A stretch of DNA of 64,000 bases from Atopsyche davidsoni (GCA_022113835.1 JAILWY010000028.1:434001-498000), one strand, 5' to 3'; positions 1-12,600 are shown, numbered from the stretch's first letter. The notes: a model not told the origin generated them from the letters alone. A program made the numbers and translations.

Positions 1-421
1 ATTAATTTTTAAACTCATGACAAATATCGAAATAAAAAAAGTGTTATATTTTTAATTAAAAACACTTGCTGGATTTAAAAAAAAAAACAAGTTATCAATT
101 TAATGGGAATCTAAATTGCACAATCTATTACATCAACAGTTGGAGCTTCTCTGCTGACGATGCCAACTTAGGGCGAAACTCTTTGGCTTTACAATGGAAT
201 TTACAAATATCAAACCGAATCTTACTCAACCAATAAGCGAAATGCTAAATATGGTATAAATGAAAATATATTGAATTTTATGGGACAAATTATCTATGGA
301 AAAAAGGTAGTATAAGTCAAGGCTAACATGTTGCATTATCATCTGACGATGCCGAGTATTGTCTGAAACTAAATGTGAATGCGGTTGTGCTGTCAGCAGG
401 TGGCAGGGGCGGCGTGCCTGG
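1..421. other. Region downstream of CCAP, no gene seen
   Basis: AT-rich sequence beyond the CCAP stop codon on the minus strand; it should contain the CCAP 3' UTR. Two short stretches around 157-185 and 351-370 share a 'ctgacgatgcc' core with each other, which suggests fragments of a dispersed repeat. No open frame with coding character was found. Confidence 0.5.
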
Positions 422-3400
422 TTACTGGGCGCTGTAGGGCGAGTCGAACTGCCGGCGACGGGATAGCTCAGCGCCGGCCTCCTGCAGGGCCTCCCACAGC
501 TTGGCCTCGGACATCATCTGGCGGGAGAGCTCCTCCACGGCCGGCTCCGACGACAGGTCCAGCAGCGACTCGATGGAGTCATCCAGGGCCATCTGCAAGC
601 GTCGCCGGTCCATTTGACTCCGTCCGGGAATTGACAACATCAGAATTGACAAACACCTGCCGTCTCGCTCACCTTTTGGTAGGCAGACTTGGCCGCGTCC
701 GGGAGGAGCTGCTGCTGTGGCAAGTACGACCTCTTGCGTCCCTGGCAGCCTGAGAGACGACAACGTGCATTGAAACCAAACAGAGCCCGATGAGATCCGC
801 CTCGATACCGAAATACAATGCCCACAAACAAAAATACCCTAAACCTAGTCGTTTTGCTATTTTTTTGGATTTTACAAAAATGGTTTGGAGTCTACAGGTT
901 TAATATTGAATAATCAACATATATATAAAAATAAAATATTTAAAAATAGTGGACACAAAATATATATAAATTTCATGTTAAATAAATACAAAAAAAAATA
1001 AACAAAATTGTAGAGAATAATAAAATACGGTGTTTTACAAAATGAAATGTATACCGTTGTTATTAATACGAAGCAGTGGATTTTGTAAATAACGATAAAC
1101 ACGATAAGATTGATTGAAACGTGTAAAGGAGGTGGCGCGGCGCTCTGGCTACTCCGCCCGATCTGATGCGGCGCCGGAGCGGGGCCGAGCACTGCTCGCT
1201 GATGCTGCTCGCCAACGGCTGCCGGCTGCTTCTGATACTGTTGCTGCCGCCGCCGCTGCTGCAGACTGCTCGCCGCCGCTGCTCGCTCCCGCTCCGGCTC
1301 CTCGACCAGCGCAGATCATATAAATACCCCCGGCCGGGCGTGGCGTCGGTCGTCACCTGTGAACGCGTTGCAGAAGGGTCTCTTCCGTGGCATCACCTTG
1401 GAGTCAGGTATGGCATCTTCGGTCAAGTCGTAAGTCCTCCCGTACTGAAACGAGCGCAATTATTCAATTATAAATTACTAGCGGATATATTGACACTGGA
1501 GCAAGCAACCAAGCTAAGTTCAAACCGGCAACACTTGGCGATTGGCCTTGATCCTTGTTGATAGTTATGGCAAAAGCCGGACGCATTGGAAACTGTAATT
1601 CTCCTTTACATTTGACGCTGATGATTGTGGCTTCGATTAACTCGCATTTCTAACAGCAAGTCTTGTTCCGTTGCACAATTTAAGTGGATCTAAGTTGCGA
1701 ATGAGCATCTATGGTGAACCAACTTTTAAAGTTGAGACGTGTGATGGCATTCCAGATGGTTCCCAAAAAAACTCTATTGGATAGTTGACTCTATTTTGGA
1801 ACATCAGTAAAATAAACACGTTGTCCGTTTTCTAAATGAACGGCAAGATGTTGAACAGTTGGATATCATTCGTGAATACTGAAACCAAAAATTTAGCAGA
1901 CAGTTTGATTACTGTTAACATATTTGCATATTTACTTGTCAATATCAATATAATAAATTACAACATTTGGATGATTACTGTAGTCGCAGTCTTTGTCATA
2001 ATTGAATGCCGCCATCTGAAAATCGATTCTTTATATCGATTGTATCTGATTACCTTTAAGGCTGTTGTCATGTTGTTGAGGAGTTTCAGCAGCTCTTGCA
2101 TTAGCAGTTCTGGTGTTTTTCTTGACTGCCGCTCTCTCAACCTATTTGACTCTTTGGGCTGCTCTTTCGTCTCTTTTTCGTTTCGCATCTGCTGTATTTT
2201 TTCCGATTGCAGCTCTTTTCGGTGGCATTTTTTGATATATATATATATATTTTTGATAACCTCAAATTATAAAACTCTGTTGTGAATGACAGATAGTGAT
2301 TTTGTTTTATGCGCGATCTTCACAATGTTCTTTTTTCAAATTTTTTGCGAGGAACGATGTCGACTTTACAGATGTTGAAAATTTTTGTATGAAAAATGTC
2401 GAAAATTGTCTTAAAGACCGAATGTGTTTAATGCATTGTTTTGATAGTCTCAAAGATTCTTTGTAATTATTGCCTTTCAAATGAAACCGGTTTGAATTGA
2501 ATTTTTTTTTTGTATGTGTATTAACACACTCAATAATTTATCAATGAATTTGATCGGCGAGGTCGGAACGATTTGACAGTTATTTATTTTGTACCCTGAG
2601 TTTGTATTTGATGAGCAGGTCGTTGTTATTCGTGGCAAATATTTCACCAAAATTATTATTTATTTTTTTCTATTCGTTGAATTATATCTAGAATATCAAA
2701 AGAGTTATCTGATACATCATAATAATTTTGCGGAGTAAGTAATTTAATTAAATGTTATTACCAAAACACTTTAATTATAAAAAAAATACATAGCATCACG
2801 GGCTTTCTCCACCGTCGAAAATTTAGGCGAATAGACGAAGAAATTTTTAATATTATTTTTATTAGTATTGTAATATATTCCGTTAAATATTTACTGGCAT
2901 CTGTTGTTAAAACGTTGAAGCTTTTTTAAGTAATAGTACGGCGTGGTTTGCGTCTGTGATAAAAAGTTTTTTATAAATATCAAACGATGGCTGCACTGTA
3001 AATATTTTTAAACGGTATCACAATATTTACAATAATATTAAATAAAATAAAATCACTAAAACGCCATCAACACATTTATTTAGATGATTTGGAAGCAAAT
3101 ATCGCCTTATTAGTACTGCTCGATAAAAATATAAACGTAACTACGGAGCGGTCGATCAAAAAAAAAAAATTATAAAATTTGGTATTTCACAAAAATCGAT
3201 TTATATTTAAGTATATATTCAAATTAATCGGAGATTATAGGCGAAAATAAATTTTAATGTAGTGTAGTGGTTATAACGCTTGCTTTCCGATTGTGGTCTA
3301 TAACTTTTCAGTATATCCAAAAGAGAAAAACCACTCCAATGTGTAATTTTTGTAATGCTCCCTCCTGCTTGCCTTTTCCCTTGCGCCCACCTATTTACGT

Positions 3401-3982
3401 ATTATATATTTCGATTTGATGTCTAGGCTTAAATGGGCCAAATTATGTATTAATATACAAAATTCATGAGCTGTAAATGCAATAACTGTCCCGCCGGCGA
3501 GTGTCCATGAGTCGGCCATTCCCCCCACGAATGGCGGTTTAATTTTATTGTAATGGGCGAGATGGTTAGAATCGCAGTTAAAACAAAGCTGCGACCCACA
3601 CACGCCAAAGCAATAGCATCGTTGTAACAATTTGATTATAAGTTATCAGATTTGATTTGATATTTAAATTATCATTTCAATATCAATGTTAACAATACGC
3701 GTCCCAATCCCGATTCGTTTTACGTTCACGCATAATCGGAAATAATGCAGTTCTTTGGCCGCGGATCCCTCGTCCCTTCGAGATTGAATAACACACACGT
3801 GCTCTAGTCGCATATCGGAAGCCGATCGAGGCTAGTCGCTGGATTATATAATATTTTTATATAAGAATAATTGGATGTGGGGTGTGACTCACGGGAACTT
3901 GAGCAGCCGAGGCCTGAAGGCTGATGATGCAGAAGAGGATCGCGCAGCCGGTCATGATGGTGAAAGGCCCAATGGATGCCAT
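422..3982 (-). CDS. CCAP: Crustacean cardioactive peptide (CCAP) precursor, 4 coding exons
   Basis: Coding exons on the minus strand are 3982-3893, 1444-1357, 749-673 and 592-422 (141 aa). Exon 1 encodes a 30-residue signal-peptide segment (MASIGPFTIMTG then a hydrophobic core ending ASA). Residues 50-52 are the dibasic site RKR, followed by PFCNAFTG across the exon 2/3 junction and then CQGRKR, which is an amidation Gly plus a second cleavage site. The C-terminal part has the conserved CCAP-associated motif LLDLSSEPAVEEL...MSEAKLWEAL, which resembles the same region of the Drosophila precursor. The phases agree (0, 1, 0), and the start is the only Met with a signal peptide. A probable acceptor (ttgtgttgcag) 7 nt before the ATG implies a 5' UTR exon further upstream, which I could not place. 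CCAP is a neurosecretory hormone for ecdysis behaviour, heart rate and gut motility. The odd point is the extra Gln codon after the second Cys; canonical CCAP is PFCNAFTGC-amide. Confidence 0.9.
1133..1330 (+). promoter_or_regulatory. GC-rich island with TATA box inside CCAP intron 2 (antisense orientation)
   Basis: About 190 bp of strongly GC/CpG-rich DNA in an otherwise AT-rich intron. On the plus strand it ends in TATAAATA (about 1318-1325), the arrangement of a core promoter pointing antisense to CCAP. Several frames are open by composition only, and none resembles a known protein. It could instead be an enhancer or simple GC-rich drift. Confidence 0.3.
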
Positions 3983-4942
3983 CTTTAAACTGCAACACAA
4001 AATAACTGTCAATGCAGTGCAACCCTCAGCAGGAGTACATAGTTCATTTTCGCATTAAAATTACGTAAGCGCTGAGCTCGCGGGTAAAACGTAAAATCGA
4101 ATTACAAAACCGCTCCGGGTGATTTAAAAAAACTATTTAATTTTAAATGAAAATTGTGCGGTTTCTCCGGGGAATTGGTTTCGCTGCAGCCTGCACTCCC
4201 CTTTGTATAGACGCCGGCGACTTTTCAATCTGGATTGAACGCGGCAGAGGTCACGAGGTCCGAGACGGGGAGTTGCGAAACCCGCTCCGGGAGCGTGGGC
4301 GGAGGGCGGAGGGCGGAGGGTGGAGGGTGGAGGGTGGAGGGTGGAGGGTGGAGGGGGTGACTAGCGGTTTTCCATGTCGCAGATGAGGCCGCGGCGGGGG
4401 GCGATGATCACACCCTCCGGCGTATTAACCCCGAGCACCGCCATTACGCCGGGCCTCACTTACGCCCGCCATAACATAAAAATACACATCGAATTACGCG
4501 CTGCACCGACGGAGCCACTCTTCCCACTCCAGCACACTCCACCCCCTCCTGTCGGAAAGAGCGCGACTCCGCCACAACTGCGTAACCTTTAAAAACAATT
4601 CAAATTTACGGTTTTCGCCTTCGTTGAAATTGGCCGCGTGTAGCCGACAAGTGTTTTGACTATGGGGTATGGTATAAACTTAAAAAGGGTCACACTGTGT
4701 ATAATAATCATACACACATTGATTATAATCCAAGAACACGGAGCTTTACAAATCACAGCATATAAGCATTTTGTGAGCAATACTTTCAATTCCATCTACT
4801 GGAGATTTTTAAGATTTATAAAGCAATGGTTGCAAGCGTGCACTCTGCCCGATCCCGAATACGCGTTTTAACAATAAAAATAATTTATTATACGTAGTGT
4901 GACCCCACAAAAAGCGAACCAACCGTTTTGCCCTATAAGGGG
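3983..4942. promoter_or_regulatory. CCAP upstream region
   Basis: Sequence 5' of the CCAP start on the minus strand. It holds the probable 5' UTR splice acceptor next to the ATG and a GC-rich block (about 4050-4590) containing a GGGTGGA-type minisatellite. The small frames here are low-complexity and are not supported as genes. The promoter is inferred from position only. Confidence 0.35.
4299..4355 (+). repeat. G-rich minisatellite, about 7-bp unit (gggtgga/gggcgga)
   Basis: About eight tandem copies of a 7-bp G-rich unit are directly visible. The runs of three G could form a G-quadruplex on the plus strand. It lies a few hundred bp upstream of the CCAP start. Confidence 0.85.
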
Positions 4943-5523
4943 TTAAGGCAGTTGCTTCTAGCCTCTGGTGTCCAACCACAGTCAGTCCATTACCTGGCGA
5001 AATCGTGTCATTTAATTAATTTAATTGTCACTTTATTTTTCTATATCGAAAGTTGATTTATTTTATAAACTATTGAAAAAACTTTAAATTATATTTACAA
5101 ATTTTTTATCATTTAATTTACGTCCATTTTTAGGGTAAAATAAAATGTTGAAAAATTTGATAAAATGACCACTTTTCAAAACCAAAGTTTGTTAAAGATT
5201 TTTTTTTTTTTAATTTTTAAATTTATAAGACGCACATGGTTTATATATAATCTTTCTATTCCAATTGAAAAAAAATCTTTTTAATATTTAGAATTCTTGG
5301 AAAACGTACCGGACGAATCTCCAAATTCCTACACTTCAATCGTAAAAACACATATTTATCATATTAATAGTAAATTTATAAGAAATAAAAATATATTGTG
5401 CTCGGAAGAAGGGATGTATCAAACTTTTTGCATTTAAATAATTTTGATTGATGCAGTCGATTTTTCGCAAAACGGACTATAAAATGATAAAAAAAAACTC
5501 GATTATGGGACCTAGACCCTTGA
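4943..5523 (-). mobile_element. TTAA-flanked non-autonomous element, copy 1
   Basis: A roughly 580-bp copy bounded by TTAA at 4943 and a mutated TTGA at 5520. It is nearly identical, in inverse orientation, to 7687-8273 (shared blocks such as ggcagttgc..., ttacctggcgaaatcgtgtc and gcgaaaaatcgactgcatc). It has no coding capacity. TTAA targets are typical of piggyBac-like elements, so a piggyBac-type MITE is the inferred class. Confidence 0.7.
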
Positions 5524-6024
5524 GTAGAGATACGGCCTATAAGCAGTGTTTCTTATTTTCATTGAATATTTATTTGAAAACGTAACGTGCATGTGATGAT
5601 TAAAAATTTCATTGTGAATTGTGGTTTGCTCCACACTTGGGTGTAACGGTTCAAATTCTCTCTTATTTGTGACAATACTTTGTATTAAGATTGTAATTAC
5701 AAGCAAGTTTGATAATACAATTTCAATATACCGAAACCATAAGACGGACAAGGGATTGCTTACATTTGAAATTGCCAAAGTTTGCTAAAGAAATAGGGGA
5801 GGCGGGGGTCGGATTATTTTCCGATTATTTTCGCGAGTTTATTTTGCAAGTAAACAAGAATTGAATCAAATACAATAAAATACGTTTTAAATATCTCTGC
5901 TACACAGCAGCATCCGATATGCCCGAAACAGAAATGTAAAATTAAATATATATATATACTATATAACTTGCGAAAAGTACTAGAGATATAACCCTGAAAT
6001 CTCACTGAAGATTCACCAAGTGTT

Positions 6025-6270
6025 ATGTCGCCTCAGTTCTCCTTTATAGAGTCGGCAACAGAAATGTGGCTGTATAGGAGAATCCTTAAAACACCATGGG
6101 TTGTCAAGATGAGTAAACAAACTGAAGGTCTCTTTTTTGGCGACAGTGAGAACAGCATCCTGCAGCTGATTTTCCAAGGGAAAAGAAGCATATATAGAAA
6201 TATACTCGATGACCGAACACCGAGAAGAGGCACGAGAAGAAGAAGAATAGTGAAAATTAAATATAAATAA
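6025..6270 (+). mobile_element. 3' end fragment of a non-LTR retrotransposon (LINE)
   Basis: An 81-codon open stretch with the motif EMWLYRRILKTPWV...LQLIFQGKR, the usual C-terminal region downstream of reverse transcriptase in RTE-like insect LINEs. Related fragments occur at 30862-31130 and 34250-34720. It is truncated on the 5' side and is a relic. Confidence 0.6.
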
Positions 6271-6967
6271 CTTCACGTTACTGTTTTCTGCTTTGGAAAT
6301 CCCATGAGTTTTTGATGTGTAAATTATTTTTTACCCCAAAGGTATTCCTTAGATATAAATACTTGGGATCCGGATTTGCTTATAGGGATTAATTTATTAT
6401 CCTGCTATGGCGGTAAGACCCCATGAATGGACGTTAATCCCTATAAACATATTCGTTTTGTATACAAATTATAAGAGACTACATTTTATAAAGACGGGGG
6501 AAGAGTTCCACAATGAAGAGATTATTTTAGCTAATTGGTTTGGTGTTCATTGGATTGTATGGAAGATTCGCGATTCTATAGGTTTTTCATGGCTTTGTAA
6601 GTGCGTCGATCGGATTATTTACGAGACGCTATGGAGAAACGCTGTGTCGGTTATAACGGAAATCTGTATAAAAAACGCGGCACAACACCCAAGAACGCAA
6701 ATATTAAAAAACAACGCGAAACTGAGATCGCTCGGAGAAACACTCAAGTGCTTTAAAATTATGCTAAAATGCAGTCAAGTGAATTTTTGTTATAAAGATA
6801 ATATTTGACTATCGGTTATGATTTTTGTACGTAGGAGTGTGAGCTATTTTGCTGATAAACTAATTTCAAAACCCTCAGTGAGAAAATTGAGACAGCGACT
6901 GTGTTCTGTAGCCATGAACACTATTCGAAACTATACGTACGTAATCACATATTTTCCTTTGATTTTT

Positions 6968-7048
6968 TTCGAGGCACAAGTGGGGTTCGAGCCCGCACCC
7001 TCGAGCTACCGAGTAGTATCGTTATCTCCTAACCAAAGCACTCAATAA
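6968..7048 (-). repeat. tRNA-derived SINE head (fragment)
   Basis: On the minus strand a 'ggttaggag' A-box-like segment is followed about 35 nt later by 'ggctcgaaccc', a B-box match. This is the internal RNA polymerase III promoter arrangement of a tRNA-derived SINE. No complete cloverleaf was seen, so it is not called as a tRNA gene. Confidence 0.4.
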
Positions 7049-7686
7049 AATAAAACACCTGCATATAACGGTTTAAGGATCGCGAAAGTGCGGCTACGAA
7101 TCCCAGACACATATATTAAAAAAAATCGAGGATTCTTCTCACTGTTTCTTGTGCGAGTCAAAATGTAATTTATTAAATATTAAAAGGCAAATTTAAAATT
7201 ATACTGAAGTTTGCAAGTCGCTTTTAAAGACACGAGCGGGGTTCGAGCCCGCCAACTTTATTTAAATATTCACTCAAAATATGTCTTTTCAATACGAGCA
7301 GGTTACGTTTTATACATGAAAAATAAAAGTACTCGACTAGTTTAGAACATCGTATATAATGATTAAATTTCTCGTTTAGTCTTAGGGGCACGGCGGTCGG
7401 AAGATTAATTATATTAGTTTCTGTGCATATTAATAATATATAAAAATAATGTCTATTTTATCATAAACAAGACAACCCAAAATATTGTACGTATAAATTT
7501 GCGATACTACATCATCGAGGCTCGATAACCGTGCTGGCAGGCGAATTCCAAACTGATGTAGTTTATGAAATCTGTACCTAATAAGGTAAAGATTATCCAA
7601 AAACGATTTTTACTGACATTGCATTTAAAATATATGACAAAGTAAACAGTGAATATATTAAAAACTGAATAATTTGCTCTCAGGTG

Positions 7687-8273
7687 TTAAGGGCCTAGTC
7701 TGCATAATCGAGTTTTTTTGATCATTTTCTAGTCCGTTTTGCGAAAAATCGACTGCATCAATCAAAAGTATTTAAATGCAAAAAGTTTTATACATCCCTT
7801 TTTCCGAACACAATATATTTTTCTTTTTTATAAATTTACTATTAATATGATAAATATGTGTTTTTCCGATTGAAGTGTAGGAATTGGGAGATTCGTCCGG
7901 TACATTTTCCAAGAATCCTAAACATTTAAAAGTCTTTTTTTCAATTGGAATTAAAAAAATAAATATAAACCATGTGCGTCTTATAAATTTAAAAATTAAA
8001 AAAAAAAAATCTTTAACAAACTTTCGTTTTGAAAAGTCGTCATTTTATCAAATTTTTCAACATCTTCAAGATTTTATTTTACCCTGAAAATGGACGTTAA
8101 TTAAATAATAAAAAATATGTAAATATAATATATAGTTTTTTCAATAGTTTATAAAATAAATCAACTTTTGATATAGAAAAATAAAGTGACAATTAAATTA
8201 ATTAAATGACACGATTTCGCCAGGTAATGCACTGACTGTGTTGTCCGGTTGGACACCAGAGCAACTGCCTTAA
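7687..8273 (+). mobile_element. TTAA-flanked non-autonomous element, copy 2
   Basis: Bounded by TTAA at 7687-7690 and 8270-8273. Inverse copy of 4943-5523 across its whole length, with scattered substitutions. Partial copies also occur at about 16195-16480 and 37550-37876. It is non-coding, and the two copies face each other across 2.2 kb. Confidence 0.75.
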
Positions 8274-8370
8274 GATGCGTGCTATGTTTCTTGCGTTTCG
8301 GCTTCGGTACTAGGGATTTTCTTAAAAGCGGCTTCAGTACCGAGGCCGAAACGTTGGAGACATAACACTG

Positions 8371-8626
8371 TAGCACCCAAGAACATAGTATAGTAAATAG
8401 GATGTGGAGATCACTCGCCTGTGGCTGGAGCGCCGCGGTGTCTGCGTGATGGGGTGAGTCCTCGGAGAGAAGTCGCGAAGAAGTGGCTGACTCCTCAGCG
8501 AGCGTCAATTTATACCCTCCGAGATGGCGGGGGCGAGAAGAAGGGGTGAGGTGCCACCCGAGAGGCTGGCACCCCCCTGAGGGGACCAGGGGAAACCAAG
8601 GGGGCCAAGGGGGGCCCTCCCCGACA
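8371..8626 (-). mobile_element. Possible solo LTR
   Basis: A GC-rich block that on the minus strand begins TGTCGGGG, contains GTATAAAT (8509-8514 region) followed about 25 nt later by a TCAGC initiator-like site, and ends ...CTACA. TG...CA ends plus a core promoter suggest an LTR, but no convincing target duplication or internal retroelement domain was found. Confidence 0.3.
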
Positions 8627-9389
8627 AAACTACTCTAAGCGTCCCATAATGTAATTTTAGAAAAGCGAGATCTAGCATCGCGTAAATAGTATAATCATAT
8701 TTATGTTCCTGAGTGATATTTAAGTTATTCGAGATGAGGGTCGGCAGAGCAGCTCGCAGCTTCATTACAAGAGTAGAAGGCCGCAAGCGTCTTCGCTTAT
8801 TATATAAGCGAGACATCCCTGTTTCGTAATATAATAAAAGACTGAAAAAAATATTCAGTCGATACGATGATTCGCGTAAAATAAATATAACGCTATAGAA
8901 TACACTCCAAATATATATAAATTTTTTAATCGTTATATGCAAGTCTAAACGCATTTTCTGATCATAACCTATCCTCTATATTTTTCAACCCTGATTTTTT
9001 CTGCCCTAGCCTAGCCTAATGCAATATTTTTTAAATTTTAAATACAGCAATTTCATCGTAGATAATGTCACGGCGGGCAAGATGGCTAATTTATTAAAAT
9101 CGTAACGAGATTTTTCCCGAGTGCTTTCCGGAACGGCATTAGCTGCGCGCGGACCCGCCGGCATTTGTGTAGCTTCGGTGTAAATTAAAAATATCAAATA
9201 TCAAATCAATCTCGTCTCGGGATTGCGCGAATTAATTGGCAGGCGCTCAAGTCAAGTCGTACAAAGTAAAACTTTTGATTGATCCGCAAATAAAGCTAAT
9301 TTAATACAAATATTAACTGATAATTTTCAGCAACGACTCTTTGGATAACATTGTATATATTATTTGAGTTTTGATGTATACGTTACTTG
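8627..9389. other. Upstream region of lectin A, no gene seen
   Basis: AT-rich sequence with no supported coding region. A 149-codon minus frame at 8505-8954 runs through the possible LTR and shows no recognisable domain. Confidence 0.4.
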
Positions 9390-9640
9390 TGCATTAGTGC
9401 CATTCTGCACCCTGAACGTGTGTATCTCTAGATATGCTCTGGGAGTACTTTGTAAAGGTGAGGGTCTTCTAATAAGGAGTATCAGATCTAAATTACAGAG
9501 TCTTGTAAGGAGAGAATTATATAATAATGCTATTAGATTACACTCAAGAAAACCTTGAGCATGCTCAGTGAGATGGTCGCCAATCTCCTCTGAGGAGAGG
9601 CACCTGAAGAAGAAGATATATATGTGTGTGTGTATGTACA
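9390..9640 (+). repeat. Dispersed SINE-like repeat immediately upstream of lectin A
   Basis: A copy of a family also present at 19858-20490, 20595-20875 and, in part, 38640-38845 and 40360-40545. Shared blocks include agtatcagatct, ttatataataatgctatt, gagcatgctc and ctcctctgaggag. It ends in a short TA/TG-rich tail about 35 nt before the lectin A start codon. Confidence 0.7.
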
Positions 9641-9675
9641 TATATATACTCATATGCTTGTTCAACTCAAGGTCA

Positions 9676-12600
9676 ATGGATTGCTGCATATTTTTTTGCT
9701 GGCTGCTGATGGTCAGCGGAGCGCTGGCTGAGCAGACAGACGGTGAGTTTGTCTTCAATGCTTATGATAGCTTTGTTCTTTAGTTCACCTGCTTACGGAA
9801 GCTACTTAGAATGTAGTAACTACTCTTCGCGGCTTCAGATGCTTCCAGCCCAGAGACGGGAGAGACGACTCCTCTCTTTGCCACTTTTGCAGCTGGTGGC
9901 CTGTGATGCTGTGGTCAGTTATTTCCTTATTTCCAGGCGACGGATTCGTGTTCTACCCGCTCGTGGGCAAGGCCTACAATCTGCACTGGGAGGAGAAGAA
10001 CCACCTCGAGGCCATCAACGCGTGCTTGGAGGAGGGCGCACTCCTGGCCACGCCGAGGAACCACGAGGAGACGAACGTGATACTTGCCATCACCCACTTG
10101 AGCATCTACTTGAGTATCGGCCTGAGGAAAATCTTCGAAATGGGAATAATGCAGACCTTAAGTGGTAAGCTAGTTGGTGGAATTCCATTGTAATAATTTT
10201 TATAAATGTATATAATACTGGGAACCGTGGATCTGACAGAAACAATGGCGTTACTCTAAAAATGCAAAGAAACGACAATTTAAGTCTATCGTCCACTTCA
10301 CTTCACTTTAACTCAAATTATTACTAATATGATTACTCAAAGTCTCATTTATTTTTCTACACACAATCTATGACACCTTGTTCTGGTTTTTATCAGCCGT
10401 CAGCCGATAAAACAGTAAATCGTCAGCCGGCAGAGTCTCTCTGGCACATAATCCTTAAGCAATATAATTGCTTTACATATATATACGAGGGCGGGCCGAT
10501 AAGTACTTAGCCTACAAAATAAAGAAGAAAAATGGCGATTTATTTCTCAAAATAGTCTCCTTTTAGCTCGATACACTTGACCCAGCGATGCTCCAACTTC
10601 TTCAACCCGTCTGAAAAATACGTTTTCTCGAGGTCTGCAAGGTAGGCCTCCGTGGCGGCGATGACCTCCTCATTCGACTTGAATGTCTGCCCGGCGAGTG
10701 ACTTTTTCAAGTTTGGGGTCAAATCTGGATAATAGTGGTTAGTTCGTAGTGGAATTCGACCAATTTGTTGACCAATAATTCGGCAGTGACAGGGTCACAG
10801 CCCTTCTCCAGGTAGTCAATGTAGATCACACCTTGTGAATCCCAGAAAATGATGGCCATCACCTTTCCGGCCGATAGGACAGTCTTCGCCTTCCGAGCAC
10901 TGTCCGAAAAAAAACCACAAGTCCGATTCAGCTGAAATTTTGACAGTAGCCGTCTATTAGAATGTACTACACGATAGTATATCTCTAGCACCATCGGGTG
11001 GTGAGGCTATGTACTTATCGGACCGCCCTCGTATATATAATACAAAAATTTAAATGGTATCGTCTCGCTCGGTAGGAGAGGACATCGGTAACGCAACCTA
11101 CAACCATGAGTGGCTCGACGATTATTACGAGAGTAAAGTTGGAATTGGCTGCGGCGTGCTGGCCCGTAACGGCATCGCGTTTTTCCAGGATTGCGACACC
11201 AAAAACGTCTTCGTGTGCGAAAGAGGGAATCCAAAGGCCTACGCAAGCGAACCCCCCAAGAGCTACGCCACCGACGCCGGTGAGGTCCTCCATCATTCAT
11301 AACTTTATTCCAGCTAAAGCACGAATGACGAAGTACAATAAATCGACGTATTTGAAACTATAAGGTGTAACCAAAAAGTTCATTCGTTTTTTTAGATGTT
11401 TAGGCGAAATACCCTTCTTTTATAGAAGTCTTCATCCCTTGTGCAAAAAACCTCTTCAAGGGTCGTTTTAATATGAGTCATGTTGTTGAGGGTCTTGTTT
11501 CTCAGGAAGTAGTGGTAAAACATCCCAACCAAGCTCGGAATTTTTTCCCGTGTTTTTCTTGCAGCTTGGGGTCGTGCAGAATCACGCAGGAGGATGACTC
11601 CACCTCTATTTGCTGTACCTGACCGCTTTCTCACTACCAAGCGATTGGTGATGTTTTTTTTTTAATTATTATTAAAAAAAATTGAATCATTGCTGGGTTT
11701 TTTGAAGCAACACTTGCCGAGTTTTTTTTGTGAGACTCATACATTGGATGGAAATTCTTGCCGGCATTGTTAAGAAAAGCCTAGGCTAGACCGAGTTGGC
11801 CACAAATAACACAAAAAAAACAACCAGTCCCGACTGAGTGCGTACTGCACTGCTTATACAAAAACGACCGAACTTTATGGTACACCTGATATACAATTCT
11901 GCGTTGCGTGGTGTAGTCGGGGCAGGAGGGCGACAGCTTATAACTGATGCTGGTTTCAGGGTATGTCCGCGATGACGAAACCGGGATATACTACAAGCTG
12001 CACAAGCAGCTGAGCTCGTGGCCAGCGGCCGTGATAACCTGCAAGATGGAGGGCGCCTCCTTGGCCTTCGCACGCACGCCCGCCGAGCTCAAATTCATGC
12101 AAACAATCCTCGACATCGCTCCCGATAACACACTCCACGTCGGCCTCTACTCCTTCGAACCAAATCTATACTACGCGAGTGGTAAGAAACTCTACTCTAC
12201 CAAGTCGAGTATGAAACACCGCAGGATTACAGTGGAACTGTTTCACAGGTCACACGTGCCCCAACAAAGACATCTCCATTACCAAATCGGAGACCGAAAA
12301 ACCCGGCAACTGCGTGTCTATCTACAAGTCCTCTACTTACTTCAGTCATATCTGCTCCACGAAGAAGTCCTTCGTCTGCCAGAAAGAAACAATCACTGCA
12401 TTCTCCGAGCCCTGCTCTTTCTATGAAAACGGTAATATCTACTATAATAATATCCATTGTGTGTGTATGTTTCATTTTTTGGTTCTCTATAGAATATCTT
12501 AAAAGATACAACGCTGATTTTTTGCACGTAAGTTCAGTAAGTTTTTCCGCAGTTATGTGCCGAATTTCAAGACGATAGGATAATATTTTCACTCATAAAC

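Larger units (their letters stand above)
5524..7686. other. Repeat-derived interval between two TTAA elements
   Basis: AT-rich DNA holding the LINE fragment at 6025-6270, a tRNA-like SINE head near 6970-7050 and a second B-box-like 'ggggttcgagcccgcc' near 7238. No gene of known type was recognised; the longer frames, for example 6407-6808, have no recognisable domain and AT-driven composition. Confidence 0.5.

Noticed and set aside
742..749. Alternative acceptor ccag|GGACGC that would give a canonical CCAP ending
   Set aside because: With the exon 2 donor it shifts the frame (phase 1 joined to GG ACG CAA), destroying the dibasic site and the conserved C-terminal peptide.
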